DNA of 64,000 bases from Microcaldota archaeon (GCA_026413805.1 JAOAKE010000001.1:31121-95120), one strand, 5' to 3'. Shown: positions 49,844 to 58,564, counted from the first letter of the stretch. Numbers and translations are program-made. The notes: a model not told the origin generated them from the letters alone.

Positions 49844-51031
49844 ATGGCAGTAAAAATAGAGTTTGACCCAAAAAAGAAAGAGCTGTTCGTCTCGGAGCCC
49901 GAGTCAGTTTCCTCTCTTGTAAATGGGCATTATGGGCATATGAAAAAGGGCACAATTTACCTATTCCCAGAGGAGGCGCTTTACCTGATGGACATACGCA
50001 ATGCCAAGTGCTATGACCCAGCCTTTAACGAATACAAGTTCAACCAAGTCGCCTCTCATTTTCAAAGCAAAAAGCAGATGGCCCGCTATTTTACTTACAA
50101 AGACTGGCGAGACCGCGGCTTAATTGCACGGCAAGTCTCTGAGATTTGCGAAAAATATGGCAGGAGCAATGTGAAAAAATACCCCAGCGGAAGGCTGCAG
50201 CTTGACCGCTATGCGCTGCAGGGCAGGTTTTACCCAGATGACCTTTGGACGATAATTGATGACGAAGCTGTTGGAAAAGAGCTCTATGAGCGCTACTGGT
50301 TTGGCCAATTTGGCTCTTACAAGGCAGAGCAGCGTGGCAAGCTCTCCAAGCTGGACATATACGAAACCCTATTTTTAATCAGGCACGCCAACCTCCACAT
50401 AGAAAATGCGACTGAAGAGCAGGTCATAAAGGCAGCAAAGAGGCAGCACAAGTATTTCCTCAACCTATACGATGTTTATGAAGACTGGCGGCTCAATGGG
50501 TTTGTGCTCAAAACAGGCTTCAAGTTCGGCACCCATTTCCGGCTATACATGCCTGGTGCCTCCCCTGTAAGGCAGGGAGACGAATGGATACACTCCAAGC
50601 ACGTAATACACTGCTTTCCAAGGCAAAGCAAGCTGCTAATTTCAGAGTGGGCACGGGCAATTCGCGTTGCCCATTCTGTAAAAAAGACCTTTGTCCTTGC
50701 CATACCCGGCGAAAAAAAGGCAAAGAAGAAGAAAAAAGAGCAGCAGGAGCTTTTCACTAGCCTTGACTTTCTTCTCTACCATCGTGCGCAAGGGGGGATA
50801 GAAAACCCCAAGACCGGAAAGCCAAAATACCTGATGTTTTCGCTCTCCGAAGAGGAGTATATCGGAGGTGAAGAGCTTGCAGATGCCATCGAGCAGTGCA
50901 AACGGATAGGGCTTGAGCTTCTGCTTGCAATATGCGACCGCGAAACCTCTGTAACCTATTATCTTGTCAAAAGGATTGAAGTGCCCGGCTCAAAATACGA
51001 GTATTACGAAATTGAGTGGGTGCAGCCGTAA
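49844..51031 (+). CDS. endA: Three-unit tRNA-splicing endonuclease (epsilon-type EndA)
   Basis: EndA cuts bulge-helix-bulge motifs to remove tRNA introns. Of its 395 residues, about 205-290 form the catalytic unit. That unit has Tyr235 in GTHFRLY, His250 in IHSK and Lys280/281 in RVAHSVKK. It is preceded by an N-terminal degenerate unit (about 1-160, with LFPEEALYLMD and YFTYKDWRDRG) and followed by a C-terminal degenerate unit (about 300-395). This three-unit design is that described for ARMAN archaea, whose enzyme forms a dimer and accepts introns at unusual sites. GGGGTGAT decides ATG 49844. It probably processes the tRNA-Lys at 33.9 kb. Confidence 0.92.
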   Translation: MAVKIEFDPKKKELFVSEPESVSSLVNGHYGHMKKGTIYLFPEEALYLMDIRNAKCYDPAFNEYKFNQVASHFQSKKQMARYFTYKDWRDRGLIARQVSEICEKYGRSNVKKYPSGRLQLDRYALQGRFYPDDLWTIIDDEAVGKELYERYWFGQFGSYKAEQRGKLSKLDIYETLFLIRHANLHIENATEEQVIKAAKRQHKYFLNLYDVYEDWRLNGFVLKTGFKFGTHFRLYMPGASPVRQGDEWIHSKHVIHCFPRQSKLLISEWARAIRVAHSVKKTFVLAIPGEKKAKKKKKEQQELFTSLDFLLYHRAQGGIENPKTGKPKYLMFSLSEEEYIGGEELADAIEQCKRIGLELLLAICDRETSVTYYLVKRIEVPGSKYEYYEIEWVQP

Positions 51032-51033
51032 AA

Positions 51034-51963
51034 TCAGGCGAGCGCAAGCTTGAGCCTTTCAATGAGGCCTTTGTTTCCAAGATAGACCGGAGTTCGGGCA
51101 TCAACATCCAGTGCGCTGACGTCAAGGAGCGATTCTTTTCCAGACCAGCTTGCCCCTCCTGCCTGCTCCCATATAAAGGCCATGGGGGCAGCCTCATAAG
51201 TTAGGCGCAATTTCCCATTCGGGCTTTTCTTGGTTGGCGGGTAAGCAAAGATGCCTCCCCGATGGAGGATTTGTGAAAAGTCAGCCACAAAGGTGCCACA
51301 GTACCTTACCTTTAGCCTTTCAACCCTGAATAGGTCCTTGGCGAACTTCAAAAACTTGGCATCCCATTCAGTCGGGTCGCCCCCAATCCCAAAGACTTCT
51401 CCTGGCTCAGGGATTTTCAAATTTTCACCAAGCAAATAAAAACGGGCGTTGCCTTCTGAATCATAGTGCTTGACAAACTCATGGGTGCCATCTCCAGTGC
51501 TGTACACCAGGGTGTTTACAGGCCCATACAATTTGTAAAACGCGGCAACAAGCTCCTTCCCTTTCTTGGGCAAGTCCTCTTTGTAAACTCCAACGATGGA
51601 GCCAAAGGCATTGTTTGTTATTATGTTGGAAGAGCCGTCCAAGGGGTCAAGGGTGACTACAAAGGGAGCCTTCGGGTTGGCTGTGGCAAGGAGGGGCTCG
51701 CGAAGCTCCTCGGAATATATCTTTCGCACCAAGCCTGTCTTTACAAGGTTGTCGCAAAGGTAGCCATTTACCCATTCATCAAGCTTTGCTACTGCCTCGC
51801 CATACTTGTTCTTGTCCCCAAGCGTGCCGCGCAGGTATTTCGGGAAATGATGCTGGGCGTCCAAGGCTATGCTTGCAAAGGAATAAATCAAATTGCGCAG
51901 GTCGGTTTCTACTCCCCTGCTTTCCATGTGCTGGTAAAGTGTTATCGGTTCTGCCACTTCCAC
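51034..51963 (-). CDS. fbp: Fructose-1,6-bisphosphatase, class I
   Basis: Class I FBPase hydrolyses fructose 1,6-bisphosphate to fructose 6-phosphate in gluconeogenesis. The protein of about 309 residues has the metal-binding LDPLDGSSNI, the phosphate-loop segment, and the conserved GGIFAYPPTKKSPNGKLRLT region. The typical YEAAPMAFIWEQAGG follows. This is the class usual in bacteria and eukaryotes; most archaea use class IV or the bifunctional class V enzyme. GTG 51963 follows GGATGA and lies just after the aldolase stop; a TTG at 51981 would overlap that gene. It forms an operon with the aldolase. Confidence 0.95.
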   Translation of the reverse strand: MEVAEPITLYQHMESRGVETDLRNLIYSFASIALDAQHHFPKYLRGTLGDKNKYGEAVAKLDEWVNGYLCDNLVKTGLVRKIYSEELREPLLATANPKAPFVVTLDPLDGSSNIITNNAFGSIVGVYKEDLPKKGKELVAAFYKLYGPVNTLVYSTGDGTHEFVKHYDSEGNARFYLLGENLKIPEPGEVFGIGGDPTEWDAKFLKFAKDLFRVERLKVRYCGTFVADFSQILHRGGIFAYPPTKKSPNGKLRLTYEAAPMAFIWEQAGGASWSGKESLLDVSALDVDARTPVYLGNKGLIERLKLALA

Positions 51964-51967
51964 AAAA

Positions 51968-52729
51968 TCATCCGAACACAATTTTCTTTATCTCATTGGT
52001 CATCCTAAGGGGGTCGTCGTGCTGCCAGACATTCCTTCCAACAGCCAGCCCGCACGCCCCGCCTGCCATTATATCCTTGACCTTTTGCAAGAATTCTGCC
52101 TCTGGCTGCTTGCTGCCACCTGCTGAAATGACCTTGCACCTGCCTGCTGATGCCACCACCCACTTCATAGCGTCAATTGAGCCAGGGTAATTTATTTTTA
52201 CTACGTCCGCCCCGAGCTCAAGGGCCACCCTTGCAGCATAGGCAACCATCTCAGGGGACTTTTCATCAGGCACGTATTTTCCTCGGGGGTAAGACCAAAC
52301 GACGCAGGCAAGCCCATAGTCGTGAGCCTCTCGTTCTATGGCTCCAAATTCCTTGAACATCTGCGCCTCCATTGGCGAGCCAACATATATGGTGTAGCCT
52401 ATTGCATCGGCCCCCAAGTCCACAGCCTCCTTTACGCTTGCAACAGGAGGAGAATAAGCCTCGTCCTTTGGGACAATGTTCGTCCTGCCATTTAGCTTGA
52501 GCACAAGCGGGACCTTTCCAGAGTAGTTTTCCTTGTATAGCTTTGCAATGCCCTTCTGTATGGCAAACCCAGTAAACCCGCCTTTGCACGCAATATCACA
52601 GACGTATTCTGGGTTTATGTTTTTTTGGTTGAAGTCCTTTGGCCCGTGCTCCATCCCTTGGTCCATGGCAAGGATTAGCACCCGCCCATTCCTCACGATT
52701 TTTCCAAGATGAGTCTCCTTCCTCTTCAT
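51968..52729 (-). CDS. Archaeal class I fructose-bisphosphate aldolase (DhnA type)
   Basis: The 253-residue TIM barrel belongs to the DhnA/FbaB-type class I aldolases. It has MDQGMEHGPKDF near the start, Schiff-base Lys in ADVVKINYPGS and the phosphate-binding SAGGSK and GLAVGRNVWQ loops. Members cleave or form fructose 1,6-bisphosphate; the related ADH synthase acts in aromatic synthesis. Linkage with the FBPase gene, its immediate neighbour, favours the glycolytic/gluconeogenic role. GGGTGA decides ATG 52729. A TATA element TTTTTAAA (52755-52762 region) precedes it by about 27 bp. Confidence 0.93.
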   Translation of the reverse strand: MKRKETHLGKIVRNGRVLILAMDQGMEHGPKDFNQKNINPEYVCDIACKGGFTGFAIQKGIAKLYKENYSGKVPLVLKLNGRTNIVPKDEAYSPPVASVKEAVDLGADAIGYTIYVGSPMEAQMFKEFGAIEREAHDYGLACVVWSYPRGKYVPDEKSPEMVAYAARVALELGADVVKINYPGSIDAMKWVVASAGRCKVISAGGSKQPEAEFLQKVKDIMAGGACGLAVGRNVWQHDDPLRMTNEIKKIVFG

Positions 52730-52800
52730 GTCATTCACCCAGAGCACTTTCCAGGTTTAAAAATATAAAACAGCCCTTCGCTTGCTGACGGAGGAAGCTT

Positions 52801-52806
52801 TTTAAA
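52801..52806 (+). promoter_or_regulatory. TATA box of the PRC-barrel/LemA/HtpX operon
   Basis: TTTAAA predicts initiation near 52830, giving a leader of about 24 nt that contains AAAGGTGA before the ATG at 52854. Confidence 0.6.
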
Positions 52807-52853
52807 TTTGAATAGACTAGTTTAGAGCATCAAACAAAAACAAAGGTGAGCTC

Positions 52854-53108
52854 ATGGTAAAAATTGTTCTTGCAAGGCAGCTTGCTAGCAAAAAGATAAT
52901 TACAAACGATGGCGAAGAGCTGGGCAGGTTGGTTGACTTAGAAGTTTCAGAGACATCTGGCAAGATAGAAAACCTGCTTTTGGAGCCCAACCTTGACAAC
53001 CAAACTGCAAGAAGGCTAAACAAGGAGGATGGCTTGGTAGTAATTCCTTACTCTTCTGTTCTTGCAGCCTCAGACCACATAATAGTTGACAAGAAGAGCA
53101 TAGGGTGA
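52854..53108 (+). CDS. PRC-barrel domain protein
   Basis: This 84-residue protein is a single PRC-barrel. It has ASKKIITNDGEELGRLVDLEV, a turn and the LLLEPN strand, and ends in VVIPYSSVLAASDHIIVDKK. It is distinct in sequence from the other PRC-barrel protein at 32.5 kb. GGTGA precedes the ATG. It heads the transcript that continues with LemA and HtpX, which suggests a role at the membrane, perhaps as an adaptor. That link is inference. Confidence 0.88.
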   Translation: MVKIVLARQLASKKIITNDGEELGRLVDLEVSETSGKIENLLLEPNLDNQTARRLNKEDGLVVIPYSSVLAASDHIIVDKKSIG

Positions 53109-53138
53109 GTGCTCGCTCTTCAAGGAGGGATTTTTTTG

Positions 53139-53693
53139 ATGGAACTTTTGATATACATTTTTGCAGGCCTGTTTATCCTCGTGCTTCTCTTTTTCATCTT
53201 AACCTACAATTACCTAATAACCCTGCGAAACCGAATTGACAATGCCTGGGCACAAATAGATGTTCAGCTCAAGCGGCGCTATGACTTGGTCCCGAACCTT
53301 GTTGAGACAGTAAAAGGCTATGCCAAGCACGAGCGCGAGCTTTTTGAGTCAGTGACCAAGGCGCGTGCCGCCATGGCAAGCGCAGGCACAGTGGCTGAAA
53401 AGGCAAAGGCAGATAATATCCTGTCCTCCACTTTGAAATCCCTGTTTGCAGTTGCAGAAAACTATCCGCAGCTTCGCGCAAACGAGAACTTCAAGATGCT
53501 TCAAGAGGAACTGGCAGGGATTGAGAACAAGATAGCATATGCCAGGCAGTTCTACAACGATTCTGTCCTTTCCTACAATACAGCCATACAGCACATCCCG
53601 ACCAACATCGTTGCAGCCATATTTAACTTCAAAGCGCGCGAGTTTTTCAAAACAGAAGGAAGCGAAAGGGAAAATGTCAAAGTAAAATTCTAG
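53139..53693 (+). CDS. lemA: LemA family membrane protein
   Basis: The 184-residue protein has one N-terminal membrane helix (about 3-25) followed by the helical LemA domain with [29 protein letters not shown] sequence and a later [15 protein letters not shown] and YN motif. LemA proteins expose this bundle outside the membrane; the biochemical function is not settled. AAGGAGGG eight bases upstream sets ATG 53139 and excludes an earlier in-frame GTG. LemA next to HtpX is a common pairing in many prokaryotes and suggests membrane-quality control. Confidence 0.95.
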   Translation: MELLIYIFAGLFILVLLFFILTYNYLITLRNRIDNAWAQIDVQLKRRYDLVPNLVETVKGYAKHERELFESVTKARAAMASAGTVAEKAKADNILSSTLKSLFAVAENYPQLRANENFKMLQEELAGIENKIAYARQFYNDSVLSYNTAIQHIPTNIVAAIFNFKAREFFKTEGSERENVKVKF

Positions 53694-53720
53694 CTCAAGC
53701 TCACTTGCAGGATTGTTTTT

Positions 53721-54593
53721 ATGGTGAGCTTCTACGACCAGATTGCAGCCAACAAGCGAAATTCCTACATCATCCTTTTCATCGCCTTTCTGCTTTCCTT
53801 CATAGCAATCTATGCATTTTCCATCGTTTTATTTGGTGGAAATGAGCTTTCAATAATCATAAGCACCATATTTGCAATTGGTTACCTTGCAATAACATAC
53901 ACAATTTCAGACAGTTTGATACTCTCAGTCTCTGGGGCGCGCGAAGCAAAAAAAGAAGAATATCCATACCTTGTCAATGTAGTTGAGGGCCTGTCAATAG
54001 CAGCAGGCATCCCCACCCCAAAAATTTATGTGATAGACGACCCGTCTCTCAATGCATTTGCAGTAGGGAAGTCTCCTGACAGGGCAGCAGTCGCCTTTAC
54101 AACAGGGCTTTTAAACAACCTCAACCGCGCCGAGCTTGAAGGAGTAGTTGCCCACGAGATTTCGCACATCCGCAACTATGACTCTCGTATGGCGACCATT
54201 GCAATTGGCATGGTAGGGCTGATTGCAATATTGTCCGAAGTTGGGCTAAGGGGGCTGTTTTGGGGCAGGGGCCAAAGCCGAAGGGGAGGAGGAGGAATTT
54301 TAGTCCTCATAGGGCTTCTCATCTTAATTCTTGCGCCCATACTTGCACAGCTTGTCCGCCTTGCGCTTTCCCGCCAGCGCGAATATCTGGCAGATGCTTC
54401 TGGAGCGCAGCTCACTCGCTACCCTGAAGGGCTTGCCTCTGCCCTTGAAAAAATCAAAAAGCTTGGCTCGCACGTCCAGAAGGCTTCAGATACCACTGCT
54501 CCACTTTACATTGCCAACCCATTAAGTGTGGGCTCCCTTTTTTCTACCCACCCACCAATAGATGAGAGAATACGGATTTTAAGGGAAATGTAG
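53721..54593 (+). CDS. htpX: HtpX membrane-embedded zinc protease
   Basis: HtpX degrades misfolded membrane proteins. The 290-residue M48 protease has two N-terminal membrane helices (about 18-65), the zinc motif VAHEISHIRN (about 145) and a third Glu ligand in SRQREYLADASGA. There are two more hydrophobic segments between them. The C-terminal STHPPIDERI is also family-typical. Its gene follows lemA by 27 bp. Confidence 0.96.
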   Translation: MVSFYDQIAANKRNSYIILFIAFLLSFIAIYAFSIVLFGGNELSIIISTIFAIGYLAITYTISDSLILSVSGAREAKKEEYPYLVNVVEGLSIAAGIPTPKIYVIDDPSLNAFAVGKSPDRAAVAFTTGLLNNLNRAELEGVVAHEISHIRNYDSRMATIAIGMVGLIAILSEVGLRGLFWGRGQSRRGGGGILVLIGLLILILAPILAQLVRLALSRQREYLADASGAQLTRYPEGLASALEKIKKLGSHVQKASDTTAPLYIANPLSVGSLFSTHPPIDERIRILREM

Positions 54594-54597
54594 CAGG

Positions 54598-55134
54598 TCA
54601 TTTCCTGCCAGGGGTTGCCTGCAGCACCTCCTTCTTTTTTGCAGGCAGGCTGATTTTTCCAACCATAGATGCAATTTTCTCTTTTCCAGCGATTGCCCGC
54701 CAGTTTTTAAGAAGGCGAAAGCTGATGTAGTATGAGCTGCCAATTGCCACCACGCCAGTCGCAACTGCCAAGGCTGAAAGAGCATAGCTTAGAGGCAGCA
54801 TAAGCGCTGTCGTAGCAAGCGAGGTTGCAAGAATGAGCTCCTTTACATATCCGCTAGTATGAGGGGCATACTTTTCAATTATCCTTTCAACTTCTTCCCT
54901 TCTTCGCGAAAGAACTGCTGCCTTTTTTGCAGCATGCATTTCAGGGTTTTTTGCATAAAGGGCATCAAGCTTGCGGATTTCTTTCCCAGCCGCTTCATAT
55001 ACCCCTTCAATCTCAGACAACATCTGGCTTGCTGCCTCTCTGCTCCCGCAGGCACTAATGACATCTTTCAATGCCTTTTCATAGGTGTCCAAGTAATCCT
55101 TTAATTCCATTTTTTCCGTTGCATTAAGCTGCAT
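54598..55134 (-). CDS. Membrane protein with coiled coil, unknown function
   Basis: The 178-residue protein has a helical, charged N-terminal part (about 1-95) likely to form a coiled coil, and two close membrane helices (about 103-145). A basic tail follows. GAGGG precedes ATG 55134. A TTATTAAAA element about 25 bp upstream could be its promoter. No family is recognised. It follows the DTD2 gene on the same strand and its end meets htpX in a 4-bp gap. Confidence 0.65.
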   Translation of the reverse strand: MQLNATEKMELKDYLDTYEKALKDVISACGSREAASQMLSEIEGVYEAAGKEIRKLDALYAKNPEMHAAKKAAVLSRRREEVERIIEKYAPHTSGYVKELILATSLATTALMLPLSYALSALAVATGVVAIGSSYYISFRLLKNWRAIAGKEKIASMVGKISLPAKKKEVLQATPGRK

Positions 55135-55174
55135 GAAAATCCCTCGCACCCAAGGTTTTAATAACCAACCTCTC

Positions 55175-55960
55175 CTATGCCTTTGCCCAGCTGATGCCTT
55201 GCCTTTCAAGTGCTAAAATAAGCTCCTGCCTGACTCCTCCTTTTATGCCCTTCCAGTCAAGCAATGCAGACTTTGGCTTCTCCACATTTTTTTCCCAAGC
55301 CTCCTTTACCATCTTGTCGCTGGCGCCCCACCTTTCCAAGTCATAGCCTGAGATTATATGCCCAAAAGCCAGCTCGCCTTCAACCACCAAAGGAGTAAAT
55401 CGCGGGCAGTAGTGCGTTCCGCCAAAAGCAATGTGGGTTGGGAAAGTGGCCTTGCTTTTTGCAGCCTCAATGATTGACCGGGCAACAATCTCTCCAGCTT
55501 TTTTGTTTTTCCATTCGGGCTCGCTGCTCCCTATCTCTATGAAAAACAAGGGCTTTTCCAGCGTGGGTCCGTGGTGGTCTACCTCCAAAGACACCCCCCA
55601 CCCAAGCTCCTCCTCAGATAATTTGGCGAGCCATTGCGCAGCGACCTTGACCTTTGAAGGCAACGCAAGATTCAGCTTGCAAGGCTCACCGCCCAATTCT
55701 GCCGAGCCCCAATTTCCAGGGGTATGGACTGAAAAGCCCTTCATTCCAGAAGAGCTCCGGTGGGTGCTTGCAAAAATATAGTAATCTGCTGCATGCGAAG
55801 GGACAATCTCCACAATCCTTCCGCCGTATTCTGCCATGTCAAGCGCTTCACAGCTCCAAAATCCCTTTCTCACCAGGCGCATATCCTCTATTTCAAGCAG
55901 CCTTTCCTTTATGTTCTGGCTTGCTTCGTTTTGAGCAGAAATTACAACAAGGGCGCGCAT
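55175..55960 (-). CDS. Archaeal D-aminoacyl-tRNA deacylase DTD2
   Basis: DTD2 (DtdA, related to plant GEK1) hydrolyses D-aminoacyl-tRNA and so keeps D-amino acids out of protein. The 261-residue protein has the family segments FASTHRSSSG, SVHTPGNWGSAELGG, VDHHGPT, and the GGTHYCPRFTP with metal-binding His. The length is normal. The ATG at 55960 is 25 bp from a TATA element that seems shared with the divergent E1-like gene, so the mRNA is leaderless. This is one more tRNA-quality gene in the window. Confidence 0.95.
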   Translation of the reverse strand: MRALVVISAQNEASQNIKERLLEIEDMRLVRKGFWSCEALDMAEYGGRIVEIVPSHAADYYIFASTHRSSSGMKGFSVHTPGNWGSAELGGEPCKLNLALPSKVKVAAQWLAKLSEEELGWGVSLEVDHHGPTLEKPLFFIEIGSSEPEWKNKKAGEIVARSIIEAAKSKATFPTHIAFGGTHYCPRFTPLVVEGELAFGHIISGYDLERWGASDKMVKEAWEKNVEKPKSALLDWKGIKGGVRQELILALERQGISWAKA

Positions 55961-55982
55961 GCAGTCTTTTTGTGGGTAGCAA

Positions 55983-55988
55983 ATTAAA
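55983..55988. promoter_or_regulatory. Shared TATA box, DTD2 and E1-like gene
   Basis: ATTAAA is centred 25.5 bp before the DTD2 ATG. In the other direction it would start a transcript near 56012, leaving about 24 nt before the E1-like ATG with its own ribosome-binding site. Confidence 0.55.
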
Positions 55989-56035
55989 TGGTTCGCTGCC
56001 TTTTTTTCAAGGCAAGATTCAGAGGAAGTGGAAAA

Positions 56036-56713
56036 ATGCCGTGCCGTTTATTCGCTGCGAATGAAAAAATAATAGGGAAGGAAGGGCAGCGAAAGCTCCT
56101 TTCTTCTTCTGTTGCAGTTGCTGGCTTGGGAGGAGTGGGCGGAATCGCATTTGAGCTTCTTATTCGCGCAGGCTTTGGCTCCATCAAGATAGCCGATAGC
56201 GGATTTTTTGAGGAGTCAAATGCCAACCGGCAGCTCCTCTGGAGCATAGAAAACGATGGCAGAAAAAAAACCGAGGCGGCAGCCCGGCGCGCCAGGCAGC
56301 TCAACCCAAAGGCCAAGGTATTCCCCTTTTTCAAGATAGATGCGCGCAACGCCTTTGCCTTTGCTTCTTCTTGCTCAGCCCTTGTAGATGCCACTGACAA
56401 CAAGCAGGCACGCATGGTTTTATGGCAGGCCTGCGCACGCGCAGGGACTCCCTATATATTTGCCTCTGCCCTGTCCTGCCGAGGTATGCTAACAACATTC
56501 AAAAGCCCAGACGGGGCGTTCCCACTGGCAAGAAAAAAAGGCATCCCCCCTCTCTCATGCGACCACTCGCTTGGCCCGGTTGCAAATGCCATAGGTTGCC
56601 TCGCTGCGCAGCAGGCAATCAATTTTGCATTGGGAAAAAGCACAATTTCTTACCCAGAAATCCTTTCTATTGATGCATTTAGCAAAGACCAAGCGGTCAT
56701 TTACAAGTTCTAA
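56036..56713 (+). CDS. E1-like/ThiF-MoeB family adenylyltransferase
   Basis: The protein of about 225 residues has the E1/ThiF fold: AVAGLGGVGGIAFELLIRAG (nucleotide loop), ADSGFFEESNANRQLL, and LVDATDN. In these enzymes ATP activates the C-terminus of a ubiquitin-like protein. A Cys near LSCRGM could be the thioester site, but the zinc CxxC pairs of MoeB are missing. The fold ends soon after a GCLAAQQAINF segment. No ubiquitin-like gene is nearby. Partial tcdA-like or ThiF-like roles are both possible. ATG 56036 is chosen because GAGGAAGTGG precedes it; an ATG at 55988 lies on the promoter. Confidence 0.85.
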   Translation: MPCRLFAANEKIIGKEGQRKLLSSSVAVAGLGGVGGIAFELLIRAGFGSIKIADSGFFEESNANRQLLWSIENDGRKKTEAAARRARQLNPKAKVFPFFKIDARNAFAFASSCSALVDATDNKQARMVLWQACARAGTPYIFASALSCRGMLTTFKSPDGAFPLARKKGIPPLSCDHSLGPVANAIGCLAAQQAINFALGKSTISYPEILSIDAFSKDQAVIYKF

Positions 56714-56776
56714 AATGCCGCTGCCCAACACCAAGACTTATAAGCTATATTTGAGTTCATTTTTACAGTGGTAGGC

Positions 56777-57412
56777 ATGAGTGACGACCTTATCCAGTTT
56801 ATAATAAAATCAAGGGAGCGCGGCAGGTCAGATGAACAGATATCCCGCGCCCTGCTGTCAGTCGGCTGGTCCAAGGAAAAAGTCCAAGAAGCCCTTGCAA
56901 AGGCGTCTGTAATGCAAAAGGAAGAAAAATGGGCAGCCCCAAAGCCAGAGGCTCCAGCAGCGCAGCAGCCTGCTCCTGCAAAGGTGGCCGCACCCATCCA
57001 GCCTCCTTCCACACAACCGCAGCAACCAGGCGCCCAACAGCAAATAAAGCCCCAAGTGGCCCAAACTTCGCCAGCACCTCCCTTGCAGACTCCAATCACA
57101 CAAGCTTCACAGCCGACCTCTTTGCAGCCTCCCATAGACTTGCCAGGCTCAAAGCCAGCCATACCAATAATCTCAGATGTAGTAAAGTCAATCCGAGCAA
57201 TGAACTTCAACACCACGATGATATTGTTGGCGCTAATAGTGCTTGCGATAATCATCATAGGAGGGGCATATTTCATTTTGTTCAAGTTTTCTCTCACAGA
57301 GGAGGGGCGCATAATAAAGCCATACCAGCCCCCTAAACTTTCCGAGCCAATTCCCCCTCCCCCTCCATTAAACACTTCAGGAAGTGGTTGGGAGGAGAAC
57401 GAAAGCCAATAG
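56777..57412 (+). CDS. Single-pass membrane protein with small helical domain and Pro/Gln linker
   Basis: The 211-residue protein starts with a compact helical domain (about 1-40: LIQFIIKSRERGRSDEQIS and GWSKEKVQEAL), like a UBA-type three-helix fold. A Pro/Gln/Ala-rich linker (about 50-130), a membrane helix (about 150-175) and a Pro-rich external tail follow. Similar architectures occur in archaeal surface and pilus-associated proteins, but the function is unknown. A TTATAAG element near 56737-56744 gives a short leader. The E1-like gene lies upstream. Confidence 0.72.
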   Translation: MSDDLIQFIIKSRERGRSDEQISRALLSVGWSKEKVQEALAKASVMQKEEKWAAPKPEAPAAQQPAPAKVAAPIQPPSTQPQQPGAQQQIKPQVAQTSPAPPLQTPITQASQPTSLQPPIDLPGSKPAIPIISDVVKSIRAMNFNTTMILLALIVLAIIIIGGAYFILFKFSLTEEGRIIKPYQPPKLSEPIPPPPPLNTSGSGWEENESQ

Positions 57413-57418
57413 CAAAAG

Positions 57419-57916
57419 TCAGGCCTTGATTTCAAAGAGCCGTTTTCCCCCCTGGTTAAAAAGAAGCGAATGGCCTTCCTCCTCTTCTTTCTGGCCATGG
57501 ACCTCAATGATTTCGCCAACCACCAAGGTGTGGCTGCCCACGCTTTGGTAGGAAAGGACCTTGCATTCAAGGTTGGCCTTGGCTTCCTTTACAAGAGGGG
57601 CTGAAACCCGTGATGCCTTTACTGGAGTCAGCTTACCCTCCTCAAACTTGTCAATAATTTTGCCTGAGGTGGTGCCGCACAAGAGGACAGCGTCTTTGAG
57701 CCTCTCGTCGGGGATAGCGACCACAAATTCCATTGAAGCGCACATCAACTCTAAGGTCAGGGAGGAATTGGCAAGGGAAAGGGCAATTGCAGGTGGCTTT
57801 TCCGAAACTGGCGAGACCCACTCAGCAGCCGTCACATTCGCCTTTTCGGAGGTGGCGGCAGTCACCAACACCACCTGCCTCGGGTATAGAAAGTCGTGAA
57901 AAAATTCCTTTCCCAT
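57419..57916 (-). CDS. Flavin reductase-like FMN-binding split-barrel protein
   Basis: The 165-residue protein belongs to the flavin reductase/FMN-binding split-barrel group. It has YPRQVVLVTAAT, NVTAAEWVSPVSEKPP and ALSLANSSLT, followed by FVVAIP and LECKVLSYQSVGSHTLVVGEI. Members bind FMN and reduce flavins or act on other substrates; none can be chosen. A longer frame upstream is excluded because TTTAAA sits 27 bp before ATG 57916. The mRNA should be leaderless. Confidence 0.9.
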   Translation of the reverse strand: MGKEFFHDFLYPRQVVLVTAATSEKANVTAAEWVSPVSEKPPAIALSLANSSLTLELMCASMEFVVAIPDERLKDAVLLCGTTSGKIIDKFEEGKLTPVKASRVSAPLVKEAKANLECKVLSYQSVGSHTLVVGEIIEVHGQKEEEEGHSLLFNQGGKRLFEIKA

Positions 57917-57940
57917 GGTGCTTGTTTTCCACCTAACTAA

Positions 57941-57946
57941 TTTAAA
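57941..57946. promoter_or_regulatory. Shared palindromic TATA box, flavin reductase and lipoprotein
   Basis: TTTAAA is centred 27.5 bp before the flavin reductase ATG and 31.5 bp before the lipoprotein ATG, within a 58-bp divergent intergenic region. Confidence 0.6.
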
Positions 57947-57974
57947 CGTTGCAATGCAAATGCCAATAGATAGC

Positions 57975-58559
57975 ATGAAAAACCGCTTGATTTTGCTATT
58001 TGTCGGCCTTGGGATTTTTCTTTCTGGCTGCATACAAGGCGAAAAGCCGCCCCAGTGCGCTTCTGTGCCAAAAGAGAAGTTTGCAAATTGCATATACATA
58101 AATGCCGTCATGGAGCAAAACCCCTTCTACTGCTACTCCTTGGAAGACAAAGAGCAGAAAAGAGTCTGCATCCAAGATGCATCTGACGCCTCAAAAAAAG
58201 CTGCTCTTGAGAGGGCAGACCAGGAAACAAGGGACTCAATCTTTGCCCCCAAAAAGCCTCAAATAATCCCTGTGCAAAACCAGACTAAAAACAACACCAC
58301 AGATGAAATCCCACAGCTTCCTCCCCTCCCACAAGACCCCTGTGAGATGGCCCCTGCAAGCAAGAAAGACGAGTGCTACTGGCAGGTTGCCATGGAGGAT
58401 TTAAACATGCCATTGTGCGAAAAAATCAAAACAGGCTCATTCCGAGAAAACTGCATAGCATACATCGCGCTTACAACGAAGAATTCCGCCCTTTGCCAGC
58501 AGCTCACCAACCGGAGCAACATTGACCTGTGCAGGTTCTTTTCTTCGGGGCAGGCATAG
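57975..58559 (+). CDS. Cys-repeat lipoprotein
   Basis: The 194-residue protein has a lipoprotein signal: a basic start, a hydrophobic stretch and the lipobox FLSGC near 19. Outside the membrane it has two blocks with cysteines at C-x10-C-x13-C-x11-C and C-x10-C-x13-C-x11-C-x13-C-x11-C. These are joined by a Pro/Asn-rich linker with N-glycosylation sites. The same spacing occurs in the surface protein at 34-35 kb, so the two share a repeat. No catalytic motif is seen. The ATG 57975 start is favoured by the signal peptide and the TATA position. Confidence 0.83.
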   Translation: MKNRLILLFVGLGIFLSGCIQGEKPPQCASVPKEKFANCIYINAVMEQNPFYCYSLEDKEQKRVCIQDASDASKKAALERADQETRDSIFAPKKPQIIPVQNQTKNNTTDEIPQLPPLPQDPCEMAPASKKDECYWQVAMEDLNMPLCEKIKTGSFRENCIAYIALTTKNSALCQQLTNRSNIDLCRFFSSGQA

Positions 58560-58564
58560 CCTTC

